From: Eustoma russellianum
Taxonomy: Eukaryota; Streptophyta; Magnoliopsida; Gentianales; Gentianaceae
Length of the DNA: 64,000 nucleotides
Direction of reading: 5' to 3'
NCBI GenBank assembly: GCA_036186865.1
Contig: AP025043.1
Span: forward strand, 35,487,657-35,551,656
Shown one piece after another: positions 1 to 10,388 of this stretch. Both the position numbers and the translations under genes were made by a program. The stretch's first letter is position 1, and every line of letters starts with the position of its first letter. Under the pieces are notes generated by a model. It saw only the letters and a program-made list of their open reading frames with translations. It was not told the DNA's origin and did not search any database.

Positions 1-2081
1 GTAGGTAGGTTTGGTGGGAGTTCTTCTCGAGAAAGGTGACACGCCTTAGGAATGATGATGAGTACGGTTTGGTTGCTATAAAGGGCTCGTGTGACATCTC
101 TTTTTTTTGCGAAATACCCACATTTCTTTTTGGAATCGTTGACACTTAGTGGCACAACTGCTTTTCCCTTGCTCTCGTGTTTTTTATTCTCACTTTTCAT
201 ACATTCCACGAATTTTCTTTCGGCTTCTTTTTCCTTAGAATCGGCCCTATACTTAGACATGCGTTGGTGATCCTCGTGGACTTTGTGTGGTGGAAGTGCA
301 TGCTATTTGTACAATTTGCCATACAATTTGAAAGAATAACGATTCAAATAACCATCATATGTAACATGTCGATCAAATTGCCATGGTCTACCGAGTAAGA
401 TATGACTAGCATGCATTGGTGCAACATCACATAAAACTTCATCTTTGTAACTACCAATGCTAAGAGAAATCAAAACTTGTTTACTTACGCTAACTTCACC
501 GCAATCATTTAGCCATGCAAGTTTGTAAGGATGCGGATAATTAGTCATAGGCAAATGCAGTTTTCTTACCAATTCGATGCTAGCCACATTCGCAGAAGAA
601 CCGGAATCAATGATCATGGTGCACACTTTACCATTTATCATGCAATGAATATGGAAAATGTTTTCTCTATGCTGTTCGTGATCATCTAAATTCGGATATG
701 CATTTAAATCTCTACGCACAACAAGAAACTCCTTAGTGTCAAAATTATCTAATGCGCCTAGATCCTCTTCAGGTAGAATTTCATTATCATGCACAGACTC
801 GTTTCCATGCTCGGACTCAGACACATATTCATTTGTCTCATCAATTAACATGATTCGTTTTGCATTAGGACACTCTTTTCCTATGTGACCACGTCCTTGA
901 CACTTATAACATTTAATGTCTCTAAACCTGTTTGAGGGATCAGAAGAATTTCCGGTGGGAGTCTTATGTTGGGTGCGGTCATCACGCCGTTGTGTGGACT
1001 GCACACGATTGTCCATCCTTTGCGACGCTCCTTGGTCACGTGTTTGGCCTCCTGTAGGCCGTGAACTTCCCGTTCCTGAAGGTTTGTTGGAAAACCTTGA
1101 TGAAGACTGATTAGTACGATAAGTGGAATTGAAATTGGAGGAACTACGTACCTTTAATTGGTGTTCAATCTTTTCAGCCATATGGACCATGGTTGTGAGG
1201 TCCAGATAAGGTTGAAGGTCAACCCGTTGCGCAATCTCCCTGTTTAAACCATGTAAGAAGCGAGCCTTGGTGGCTTCTTCGGGTTCCTGCAAGTTAGACC
1301 TTTCCAACAAAATTTCTAATTCTTTGTAATATTCGTCTACACTTTTGGACCCTTGTCGTAAATTTTGCAAACTGGTGAAAATAGAACTCTCATAATTGTT
1401 TGGGATAAAACGTTGTCTCATTTCAAACTTTATTTCTTCCTAAGTGGCAATTGGAGGTTGCCTTGTCTTAGTTCTATTTCGACACATATTTGTCCACCAA
1501 TTTAGTGCATAACCAGAAAACTCAATAGAAGCGTACCTCACTTTTTGTAATTCACTATAATTGGTACAAGAAAAGATTAGATCCACTTTCGTTTCCCATT
1601 CCAAATATTCCTCCGCATTACTTTTACCATAAAACGTGGGAATATTTATTTTTGTTTTTAGAAAGTCGTCATCTTGTGGGAAAAGGGGATTTTGACGTCT
1701 TTGGTAACCACGGGGAGGGTGGTCATCAAAGTCATAATCATCATGCTCATATGGAATATAATCATCATTGTACCTTCTTGGAGCGTACCTTCTTGGTTGT
1801 GTTGGAGGAACAAACCTTCTTGTCTCGATGTGTGGTGGTCTAAGGTTGTCATCCTCAACTTCTTCTGGGGGGTGATGCCGAGGTTGTGGTAGGGGAACGG
1901 CCCTGCTTGTACCTTGGCCATCACTCGTTTTGTAGCTTCGTTCAATGTCTTTCAAGCGATGCTTGATTACCTCATTGTCATGCATGAGTTTCTTAAGCAT
2001 CTCTAGCATTTGTTGTTGCGTGTTGTCCAAGGTTTCGACTTCCTTTGATTTGCTAGAAGCAGAAGGAGTGCTGCTTTTCAT
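1..2081 (-). pseudogene. Ty3/gypsy gag-protease-pol 5' part, two in-frame stops, runs off window
   Basis: Gag-Pol polyprotein of a gypsy retrotransposon, read right to left. The likely start is the ATG at 2079-2081 (MKSSTPSASS); an upstream extension of the frame is leader. In order it shows a charged, proline-rich N-terminus, a retrotransposon gag core (YLEWETKVDLIF, ALNWWTNM), a CCHC zinc knuckle (CYKCQGRGHIGKEC), an aspartic protease with its active site (IIDSGSSANVAS) and the HILLGRPW motif, then the protease-RT spacer. One frame runs from 2081 to position 1, broken only by TAG at 1440-1442 (where gag relatives have W in ATWEEM) and TAG at 303-305. Frame downstream of the second stop is still coding (FAKKRDVTRALYSNQ). 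The gag and protease differ clearly from the chromoviruses elsewhere in the window. The RT would lie left of position 1. I infer a recently inactivated element; the lineage is not certain. Confidence 0.85.
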
Positions 2082-3747
2082 TTTACCTAAGGAATTGAAA
2101 CGAAACGAAAAGAAAAGGGAAAGAAACAAACTAACACAAAGAGAACAAACGTTAAGTGATTTGTAAAAACAAACTATGAACACTCCTCTTTCTCTTCTTT
2201 TTACTCTCTTACCACTTTGCTTCTTGGATAACCTGAAGGTAAGAAGGCTCAAATTGATCAATTGAGAAAGTGTGTTGCCAATGCTTCTCCAAGTCACAAC
2301 GATCTCCAGTTGTTTCTCCTTTTTGCTTTCAAGTTGTACCAATTAGTATCAAAGTAGGATCAAGCAAAATGGAAACAAACTTGAACTTTCTACTAAGATT
2401 CAAAGATAATAAGCAACCAAAATTGATGTATAAGGCTGAACCAAAGATGAACTAAGGGTTGCCGTGGGCAATCTTTAGTTAATTTTGATTCTATGCACTT
2501 ACTATCCACAAAGTGGTTCAAGTCATGCAACAATCGAGCAACCAAGTGTGTGATTTGTTCATGAAGATCAGGAGATAGAGAATAGGATATAGGAGGACGG
2601 CAATATGGAGTAAAAAGGAAATACGGTATCCAAGGTTCTCAAATTGCACTAAAAAGAATTTCACGTAATGCACAAACGTTTTGCCTTTTTTCTTTTCTCT
2701 TGTTCTTTTGTTTGTCTTTTTCTTCCTTTCTATTTCAATTGAGCAAGGTTCAGATTCTCTTTTTTTTGACTAGGGGCAAAATTGAAATTTCACGCGTTTT
2801 ACACTGAGCACTTTCGTTTTCGGATAGAATAGGGCAATGTCTTTAAATTGCAGTTTGCAACCTTGAATTGCAACAAAATAACTTTGTAAAGTCAGGGAAA
2901 TCAGGGTAGGGCAGAATGGGGATTAGGGTTAGGATTTTTTTTCAATTTAGGGTTTTTTGAACGTTTTGGGGGGATTTTCGGAATGAGGTTTCGGGCACTG
3001 AATGGGCGGTGTAAATGGGCTATTTGGGTTGGGAATTGATGATTTATGTGGTCAATTTGGATAATGGATGGTTGTAGGACAGAATTGAACCAAAATTCAA
3101 ATTCTAGGATTAGGTTTTCTTTGAATGAATTGGGAACTTTTGGTTCTGATTTTTGTTGGTAGAATTGGTTTGGGGCTATTTGCTAAGAGTGTAAATGAGG
3201 TTGTTTGGGATCAGGTTGATAAGTTTTAGAATTGGGTTGAGATGGTTGCTGGTTGGGCCGTGGGGTTGGGGATAACTTTAGGGTTTTTCTTGATGTTGAA
3301 AAAGGGTTGTGAAGACAAACACACGTATGACTATTTGACTTAAAGCATGAAATCAATCACAATGCGAATCACAAGATGCATATAATCATCACCAACTAAA
3401 AGCTTCAGTAGCAACAAGATGATTTGAAACCGAGGTAGCTTTATAGGCTGATGGTTGTAGTAAAAAGAAAGCTGAATGTGACCTAAAATGCAACAAACCC
3501 TAATTTGTTCAAGTTTGAACAACTCAAAATTAGATGTGACGCCAAAAGGAAATAAAAAATGACCCTTGAATGATGAAAAGCAAAAGCAGCAAAATGCAAG
3601 GATCAAAGCAAACCTGAACGTTTTTGATCTTCTTTTTGTATGAGATGCAAGACAGAAGGACACAACTGAACTTAAATTGACTAAACTCAAACGAAAAGGA
3701 AATGATAGATGGTGGAATAGAGTAATCTGATTTTTGATGCCAATTTG
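2082..3747 (-). other. Non-coding leader of the left gypsy element
   Basis: About 1.7 kb between the gag start and the probable LTR. It is AT-rich with pyrimidine runs and holds no ORF with recognisable motifs; the longest frames (3340-3814, minus) are Phe/Leu-rich and low complexity, so I read them as chance. A weak initiator-Met primer-binding site may lie at about 3735-3746 (plus strand tttttgatgcca, four mismatches to gctctgatacca). A second weak candidate is at about 2333-2345 (TTGGTAC on the minus strand). I cannot choose firmly between them. Confidence 0.4.
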
Positions 3748-4087
3748 ATGCGTGTAAGACGTGGGCTCCAACAATTCCACCTTCCAAACGTCCTTCACAA
3801 AGGGTTAGGCACAAGGAAGAAGACTTCCCCTTGCTTCTTTAGTGATAAAAACGTGTGGCTTAATTGAGCAAGACCAACACTACAAGATGGTCGTTGATCA
3901 GGCAAACCAATATGGCCCTCCCAGACGGCACCTTTTAGCAATGTCAACACCTTCAAAATGCTCAACTTTGAAGGATCTTAACTTAGGTTTTTGATGCAAA
4001 ACCAAGAAAACAAAGTCTCATGCAAAGCAAAGAAAATATCAAGAATTGTTATTCATCCAAAGTTGTGTTTTCAATCGGCCAAAGGGG

Positions 4088-4097
4088 TCTATATATA
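4088..4097 (-). promoter_or_regulatory. TATA box in probable LTR
   Basis: Self-complementary ctatatatag in a non-coding stretch, about 2 kb upstream of the gag start on the minus strand. It is the only strong TATA element in this LTR candidate. Position relative to the start of transcription is inferred, not measured. Confidence 0.35.
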
Positions 4098-4293
4098 GGC
4101 CTTAACCCACGTCCTATCAGCCTTCAAAAGACCAGAAATTATTTCAAAATAAGCTGGCTAATAATGTTTGAAACTTGAAAATTATTTGAATTCAAAAGTA
4201 AAACAAATCCTAGCTAAAATTTGAATTGCTTGCAAGATCCCATTCTCTCCATGTCCAGCCGTGTATGAGAGAGTCAAATAATGTCTTGGAAGA

Positions 4294-4720
4294 GCTGATT
4301 TGATGAGTACGATATGCTTGGACTTGAATTCAAGAGATGGTGGACGTTTGAATTTGAATTGAGGTTGATCTTGAATTCAAACTTGGATTCAATTAGAATT
4401 GTGTTCTAACTCTCCAATCTGGCATGTTCCATGGATAATGAAGTGTAGAAAATCTGATTTTGATGATGATAAGATGGTTGGACTTGAATTCAAAAGATGG
4501 TTGAATTTTGAATTCAAACTGAGTTTGAATTTGAATTCAAACTTGGATTCAATTTGAATTGGAATCTATCCTTCCTTTATCCTCCAATATGGCGTGTTAT
4601 AGGCTGGAGATACAGGCTGAAATCTTCTTGAATTTTAAGTCTCCAATTGGTTGAAACTTGAATTCAAATTATGGTTGAATTTAAATTCAAGTTTAACTTC
4701 AAATTGATCTTCATCTTCTC
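4294..4720. repeat. About 160-bp tandem duplication rich in TTGAATTCAA
   Basis: Two adjacent units of 160 bp (about 4294-4453 and 4454-4613), both carrying ctgattt…gacttgaattcaa…acttggattcaatt…ctccaat, plus a shorter degenerate third unit to about 4715. The palindrome TTGAATTCAA and near copies recur many times inside it. The repeat lies within the probable LTR. Confidence 0.65.
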
Positions 4721-5012
4721 TTCAATTTTGGTCAGCCCCCTTGTTGATATTTGGAGATGATTTTGATTTTAATTTGACAAGAGATTCTATCTTGGACACA
4801 TTTGAATTTGTCTTTGTGGAGACAAACATTCCTTTCAAGACAACATTCCTTTTGTCTACTTCTTTTGTGACACACGCCTACTATGTTCCATTTGGGCCTT
4901 CATTTTATTTTGGATCTTCCATGTACCTAATTTACCTACAAAGAAAACACATAAAACAAGGATCATAAGAAACAAGATAAAAATTCAAAACAAAGAACGT
5001 ACACACGCATGC

Positions 5013-5195
5013 TTATACACGCTCAAGGTGAAGGTTCAATGAAATGAACCCAAGGAATCTTAGGTTCATCTTGAACAAACTTGTACAAGAAGGTGGCAAC
5101 TTGACGACAAAGTTCTCTTGCCCTCCTTCTTGTCTTAGGGCCCTTGACCTCTTGATGGGACCCTTGATCCTCATCGGACCCTTGATCCTCATCAC
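5013..5195 (-). pseudogene. C-terminal tail of a gypsy pol
   Basis: This frame is fused by chance to the broken integrase of E1 on its right. Its GP(M/I)-x-RSRA-like stretch followed by a poorly conserved tail (KLPPSCTSLFKMNL) resembles the very end of pol in gypsy elements with the same gag type as 1-2081; that is family recall, not a search. An 18-bp unit (ggacccttgatcctcatc) is directly duplicated at about 5157-5193. If correct, the probable LTR at 3748-5012 has an internal region on both sides. Confidence 0.4.
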
Positions 5196-6081
5196 ATAAG
5201 GAGTCATGCCAATGGATTGATGGTAGCTATTATTATAGGAAAACTCCACTAGCTTGAGACTCTTGTCCCAACTTCCTCCGAAATCAAGTATGCAAGCTTG
5301 TAACATGTCTTCCAGTGTTTGGATGGTCCTCTCCGATTGACCATCCGTCTGAGGGTGAAATGCTGAACTCATTCGTATCTCAGTGCCCATCGCTTTCTAG
5401 AAAGCTGTCCAAAATCGAGAGTAAAGCGAGGGTCGCGGTCACAAACAATACTCAGGGGTATTCCATGCAGGCACACAATCTGATCAACATACATAATAGC
5501 CAATTTCTCTATAGAGGCTTTGATTGTCATAGCCATGAAATGGGTGGATTTCGTCAAACGATCGACTACAACCCAAATAGCATCATGTCCATTATTTGTC
5601 CTTGGTAGGTCAGTCACAAAGTCCATTGTGATGTGATCCCATTTCCACTCAGGGACTTCAAGAGGCTGCAATAATCCGGTGGGTCTTTGATGTTATCCTT
5701 TCACTTTCTGACAAACGAGGCATTTCTCCACGAATTCAGCAATTTGTTTCTTCATGCCATGCCACAGAATCTCTGCTTTAAGTCTTAATACATTTTGGTG
5801 GCTCCGAAATGAATAGGTAGACGAGAACTATGAGCTTCCCCAAGGACTTCATTCTTCATGTCGTCATCATTGGGTACGCACAATGGCCTGAACCACAAGC
5901 TGTCATCATTTCTGATCTCAAAATCTTCAGATGGCTTCATTTCTAACTTATCCTTAACCCTCTTCAATGCCTCATCTTTTCCTTGACCCTCTTTAATTTT
6001 GTCAATCAATGAAGGAATCAACACCAACTTAGCTAGTACACTATCAATGGAATCAACCACTTCAAGGTCAAACCCTTCCAT
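5196..6081 (-). pseudogene. E1 integrase, frameshifted and truncated
   Basis: The HHCC zinc-binding N-terminus starts at 5785-6081 (EAHSSRLPIHFG); the two Cys lie in the shifted stretch around 5700-5760. The catalytic core shows its first Asp (MDFVTDLP) and second Asp (CDRDPRF) in one frame (5369-5671), and the Glu region (AFHPQTDGQSERTIQTLEDML) in another (5196-5390), so a frameshift lies near 5390. The protein would join retroviral-type cDNA to host DNA in the nucleus. It ends at 5196, where unrelated sequence begins. Confidence 0.85.
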
Positions 6082-7106
6082 ATCGCGCTGTAGAGTTGGT
6101 TATCGCGGATGACTCGTCTTCCGACTGAAGGTGTCGGCAACTTTATTGGCTTTCCTTGGATGATACTGGATAGATAGGTCGTAATACTTCATCAACTCTA
6201 GTCATCGGCGTTGACGCATATTTAATTCCTTCTGGATGAAAAGGTACTTAAGTCTTTTGTGATCCATAAAGATTTCGCACCTTTCACCATACAGATAATG
6301 TCTCCATATCTTTAGGGAAAATACTACAGCTGCAAGCTCAAGATCATGTACTGAATAATTCTGCTTGAACGGCTTCAGCTATCGAGATGCATACGCAATT
6401 ACTCGATCTTTCTGCATTAACACACATCCAAGTCCATTTTTCGAGGCAGCAATGTACACTACAAAGCTTTCACCCGAAATAGGCTGATACAAAATTAGAG
6501 CAGATGTCGACTTCTCCTTCAACTCGGTAAAGATCCTTTCGCAGTCTGATGTCCATTCGAGCTTTTTCTTCTTCTGTGTCATTCGGGTGAGAGGCATAGC
6601 AATCCGAGAGAACCTTTCAACAAACTTGCGATAATAGCCGGCAAGACCAAGAAAACTCCGTACTTCTGTAATGTTCGTTGGCCTTGGCCATTCTGTGGTT
6701 GCTTCAATCTTTTTGGGATCTATGGATATCCCATCTTCAGATATGACATGACCTAGAAGTGCTACACTATGCAGCCAAAATTCCCATTTACTGAACTTTG
6801 CGTACAACTGCTTCCTCCATAAGATGTCAAGGACGATCCTTAAATGGGCTGCATGAGACTCTTCATCCGGTGAGTAAATCAAGATATCGTCAATGAAAAC
6901 TACAACAAGCTTGTCCAATTGCTCTTGAAACACTTGGTTCATAAGGTCCATGAATGTCGCGGGGGATTAGTCAATCTGAATGGCATCACAAGGAATTCAT
7001 AATGTCCATAACGCATCCTGAACGCGGTTTTCGGAATATCCTTGGCCTTGATCTTTAATTGAAAGTATCCAAAACGAAGATCAATTTTACTGAAAACTCA
7101 TGCTCC
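6082..7106 (-). pseudogene. E1 reverse transcriptase (C-terminal part) and RNase H
   Basis: The frame at 6379-6951 has the RT active site (VVVFIDDILIYSPDE), the SFLGLAGYYRKFV thumb/connection motif and the start of RNase H. The first catalytic Asp of RNase H is lost: the site reads VVYIAASKNGLG, whereas both B copies read VVYSDASKNGLG. A TAG (CAG to TAG) follows YASR at about 6378; the same change occurs in B internal 1. The 5' side begins GGA GCA TGA directly after the putative intron, where B has GGG GCA AGA (GAR), giving a stop. Confidence 0.85.
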
Positions 7107-7177
7107 CTGTACCAAGATACCTTTAGATAGGGTTCAAAACATAATTACTATTGAAATAAAAACTTATAATTGCTTAC
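7107..7177 (-). other. E1 putative intron 2 (inside RT), 71 bp
   Basis: It starts GTAAGC after …CAGCTTTGG and ends TTGGTACAG before GGAGCA. It separates the RT motifs DLFDQL and GA-FSKIDLRSGY, which are contiguous in gypsy RTs. Length is 71 bp, identical to the B copies although the interior has diverged. It holds stop codons. No RNA evidence is available. Confidence 0.7.
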
Positions 7178-8018
7178 CCAAAGCTGATCGAACAAATCGT
7201 CGATCCCAGGCAGCTCTGTACTTGTTCTTTATGGTAATCTTTTTGAGCTCCCTATAATCGATACACAGACGCATGCTTCCATCCTTTTTCTTCACAAACA
7301 GCATGGGAGCACCCCAAGACGAGACACTTGGGCGGATAAGTTTCTTTTCCAGCAGCTCATGCAATTGTTCCTTCAGTTCCTTCAACTCAGCAGGCGCCAT
7401 TTGATAAGGAGACTTTGATATCGGCTCGGCTCCCGATTAAATTAATTTCAAACGCGATCTCTCGATCCGGCGGAAGGCCCGACAACTCTTCTAGAAAAAC
7501 ATCAGGATACCCTTGAACTATCGGAACTTGAGAAAGATCAAATGGCGCTTGATCGACACTTAGCACATAAACTAGGAATCCTTTTTGTCTTTTCTTCAAC
7601 GCTTTGCGGGCACGGATCGCATTCACATAAATATTCTTAGGAAATTACCTCAATTTCGAGCCTCAAAGAAAAGTTACTTCCTCACATGTTGAGTCCTTAA
7701 TAGTAACCCGCCTTTCACTGCAATCAATGTGTGCGCAATTCTTGGAGAGCCAATCCATTCCAAGAATTATGTCGAGTCGCTCATGTTTATTGGGATCAAA
7801 TCTGCTACAAACCATTGTTGGTCGAACTCAATTTCACAGCCTTATGTACAATTGGTGGGAAACAAGCACCTGATCACCAGCTACTTGAACTCTATATGGC
7901 GTCCCAAGATGGACTGGACTATGATTAATATTCTTTGCAAACTTCCTCGAGATAAATGAGTGGCTATCACCACTATCAAACAACACATTTGCAAGCACAG
8001 AACACACTAAGATAGCTC
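7178..8018 (-). pseudogene. E1 protease and N-terminal RT
   Basis: This region follows putative intron 1. Protease active site VLFDSGDSHSFIS with the downstream segment homologous to B, then MAPAELKELKEQLHELLEKKLIRPSVSSWGAP and the RT palm entry (FVKKKDGSMRLCIDYRELKKITIKNKY). A one-base shift follows KNKY, so the IDDLFDQL motif is read in a neighbouring frame up to 7178. A stop and a frame break also lie near 7400-7440 and 7627. Confidence 0.8.
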
Positions 8019-8102
8019 CTGAATTATGCCAGATTGAATAAGAAACAACAAAGAAACAATATCTTGCAAAAATTTAAACATTGGATGAATCTTAAAACAT
8101 AC
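8019..8102 (-). other. E1 putative intron 1 (gag/protease junction), 84 bp
   Basis: It begins GTATGT right after …GATGTGGTGACTA and ends ATAATTCAG before GAGCTATCTTAG. Its interior is T-rich on the minus strand. Joining the flanks gives DVVT-x-AILVCS leading into the protease DSG motif. The gag frame stops 9 nt into the segment (TAA). B has a 79-bp segment at the same codon and phase. Confidence 0.7.
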
Positions 8103-9364
8103 TAGTCACCACATCAGTAGCTTCCTCAACAGCAGCGTTGGTCATAACATGAACTCTGGCATTTGCGCACTCGCGCTGGTTCCTTGGCTGCTGCTGCTGG
8201 GCTCCCTTTTCCGGGCGATCCTTATTCATGTGTCCGACTTTTCCGCATCCAAAGCAAGTGGTCCCTTGTCTGGTCAGTTCTTGAGTACGTGGCCCACCTT
8301 GCCACATCCGAAGCACTTCCCTGCCTGAATAAAACATTCTCCCACATGATGTTTTTAACAGTGAGGACAAGCCGGTATAGCTGTCTGCTGTTGACCCTGA
8401 TCTCTCGACTGATTCTTCTGCTGCGATCGACGCTGAAAACGATTATGGTTCTTTCCTTGTCGCCCGGGTCCTCTGAAATTCTGTTTGACAGCTTTACAGG
8501 ATCCTCCATTTCCAGACACTTCTCTACTCTCTTTTGTCCAATCTCATCCCGACAGATGATGTCCCTCTCAATTCTATAACATGCATCAAATAGGGCTCCA
8601 AAGTTGGCGGGGTTTGCATTAACCAACCAAGTCCTTATCCTTGGATTCAATCCTCTTTCAAACTTCAACATCTTAGTCTCCTCGTCATTCATAGTTGATG
8701 GCTGAAACCTCCCCAAATCTATAAACTTGTTTGCATAATCTGCCACGGCCATTCCTTGTTCTTGCTTCAACGACTCAAATTCATGTCTTTTCTGTAGCTT
8801 CACAGAAGGAGGTATGTAAAACTTGTTGAACTCCTGTAGAAATCTCTCCCATAAAATTGGTCTTGGTAAAGATTATAAATTTGCCTTCCATCATTGATTT
8901 GCTTCTCCAAGTAGGAATAGTCATGTAGCTTGGGTTTTCATCTCTTCAGGGGCACGGATTAACTCAAAGCAGTTCTCTACTTCATCCAACCATTTTTTAG
9001 CAGTATCTAGGTCGGATTTTCCCTTGAATGGTGGTACGTTGGCTCTTTTCAGTTTCTCAAAGTAATACTGTGCGTCCCTAACAGGCTCATGAGGCTGGGG
9101 AGGAGCATTTTGCTGTATCATCACCTGGCCAATCTGCGTCACGGTCTGGCAGAAGGCCTGAAAAGTGTGGATATCTGGCATCATCTAGGGCAAAGGCACC
9201 TGAGGTAGGGGATTGTTCTGAACAGGAGGTGGGTTTTGTTCCTGCGGTGGTGGTGGTGGAGGAACCTGAGCGGGTGGAGGAGGAACAGGCTCCTGAGGCT
9301 GTGGAGGAACCGGCTTCTGTGCAGCAGGTTGGGCTGTAGCAGGTTTGCCATGAGGTCGAGCCAT
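8103..9364 (-). pseudogene. E1 gag
   Basis: Gag forms the particle shell and binds RNA. ATG is at 9362-9364, preceded by TAGTGCAG as in element A. The N-terminus is a proline/glutamine-rich arm (9185-9364), followed by the gag core (YYFEKLKRANVPPFKG, FERGLNPRIRTWLVNANP) and a C-terminal knuckle region. The knuckle CFGCGKVGHMNKDR has its last Cys replaced by Arg. TAG at 9185-9187, stops near 8918 and 8890, and frameshifts near 8460 and 8370 disable it. Most stops are in frame and B has sense codons there. Confidence 0.85.
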
Positions 9365-9661
9365 CTGCACTACGGAGCGTCAGAATTTATTGAAAAAATT
9401 TCAGGATATCTGACAGAAATAAAATCATAATTTAAAGAAATCTTGAACAAAGAGAAAAGGAGATAAGATTCAGATTAAATTCTGAGGCACTTAAATTCTG
9501 ATCAACTAGGATTTAATCATTAGGTTAAAGACCTAATTCCCGTCTGAGTTATCCTAGTCTAAAGTCGACACGCTTCTAAGACCATGACTTAGGTCTAAGA
9601 TCAAACTTAGATTTCTAGAATCATAACTTAGTTCTACATTCTGCATGAATCTAGAGTCTGG
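9365..9661 (-). other. E1 untranslated leader with conserved stem-loop
   Basis: Non-coding leader between primer-binding site and gag. At 9594-9611 it holds TCTAAG-TTTGAT-CTTAGA (minus strand), an 18-nt perfect inverted repeat with a 6-nt loop, 51 nt after the primer-binding site. The same hairpin occurs at the same spacing in A and B. Confidence 0.7.
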
Positions 9662-9673
9662 GCTCTGATACCA
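9662..9673 (-). other. E1 primer-binding site
   Basis: Plus strand gctctgatacca, so TGGTATCAGAGC on the element strand, the plant initiator-Met tRNA 3' complement. It is separated by two bases (cc) from the LTR end at 9676. Confidence 0.93.
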
Positions 9674-9675
9674 CC

Positions 9676-10275
9676 TGTAGTGCCCCGCACCTGGCCTGCC
9701 TGGATATGGTGCGCCCGTCGTACTTCACTACGGAGAGTACCAGGCATCAATGCATAACATGTCGTAGTCCGTAACAAAATGTATGGACTTTCATGCTTAC
9801 ATATCAACAAGTAAGCAAAACTTAGGCAGAATAAAAACTTTTAAATAAAACATTCCAAATATGCAACATTAGGTTTACAACCATGTTCGCAAAATAAAGG
9901 AAAGTCCCAAATTAAAGCCTCTAACATAAGTTCATCAAAACATAACCCGTCATAAGAAAGTCCTTAAACTGTCATCCTCTCGCACGTCTACAGATAGGAA
10001 ACTCTAGGCTCGTCATCAATCCACTCTACCCCGTTTCCTACATGCTCTAGGAGGAAAAATAAGGGGGTGAATGACAAAGTCGCCATCAAGTATACCATAA
10101 ACAATCAAGAATTAAATGGAAACTATACACAAGAACCAAATCCCAAGAATTTGGATTCACAACATACCTGACCTTCAATCCAATAACCCCGAGAGAATAA
10201 GGTCATACTTATCTGATAGGAAATAATAGGATCATAACTTAGGAGACATTAAATGATAACATCATAACCCATGTA
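9676..10275 (-). mobile_element. E1 5' LTR, primer-site-proximal 600 bp only
   Basis: Begins TGTAGTGCCCCGCAC (element strand ends …CTACA). It contains the 21-nt palindrome at 9720-9740, a micro-ORF exon (9988-10046) and the putative LTR intron (10047-10167). It stops abruptly at 10275 against a different LTR tip, so most of U3 is missing. Confidence 0.85.
9988..10167 (-). other. E1 LTR micro-ORF exon and putative LTR intron
   Basis: The 59-nt exon 10046-9988 ends …VEWIDDEPRVSYL-stop. It is preceded by a 121-bp GT-AG segment (10167-10047; 5' site GGTCAG|GTATGT, 3' site CCTCCTAG|AGC). Upstream exon codons align with those of C, but the CGA codon is TGA here, a CpG-type C-to-T change. Read without splicing, an ATG inside the segment opens a frame with a hydrophobic N-terminus and the same C-terminus. 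Confidence 0.55.
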
Positions 10276-10388
10276 GCGCCTCGCACCGGACCTCGTCCGA
10301 ATACGGTGCACCCGCCGCCGTACTTCACTACGGAGAGTACGAGGCATCATGCATAACATGTAAAATCCATAACTGAGTGATAGACTAA
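10276..10388 (-). mobile_element. Terminal fragment of an A-family LTR
   Basis: Begins TGTAGCGCCTCGCACC and closely matches the reversed last ~110 bp of element A's LTR (GTCCG-ATACGGTGCACCCGCC, then the palindrome at 10320-10340 and catgcataacatg). It ends where copia gag coding starts (about 10389). Confidence 0.75.

Larger units (their letters stand above)
3748..5012 (-). mobile_element. Probable LTR of the left gypsy element
   Basis: The region begins TGATGCGTG next to the degenerate primer-binding site at about 3735-3746. It contains a palindromic TATA box (ctatatatag, about 4088-4097) placed for leftward transcription into the gag leader. It is AT-rich and non-coding. Its right end is not defined by a clear CA and polypurine tract; the pol tail at 5013-5195 lies just beyond. 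No second LTR copy lies in the window, so the call rests on context. Confidence 0.4.
5196..10275 (-). mobile_element. Chromovirus E1, decayed, 3' truncated
   Basis: Ty3/gypsy chromovirus related to but diverged from array B. Read right to left: partial 5' LTR (9676-10275), primer-binding site, leader, gag, intron, protease-RT, intron, RT-RNase H, integrase. It stops inside integrase at 5196, just after the IGMTPY motif, so the GPY/F region, chromodomain, polypurine tract and 3' LTR are gone. The 5' LTR is cut at 10275. The body carries many frameshifts and stops and is older than A or B. Confidence 0.85.

Noticed and set aside
2920..2960. TTAGGG-like words (gattagggttagg, tttagggtttttt), possible interstitial telomere repeat
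   Set aside because: Only two or three imperfect words without tandem order; typical of AT-rich plant non-coding DNA.
3340..3814. Minus-strand frames of 152 and 94 codons
   Set aside because: Phe/Leu/Ser-rich, overlapping, no motif, inside the leader/LTR region.
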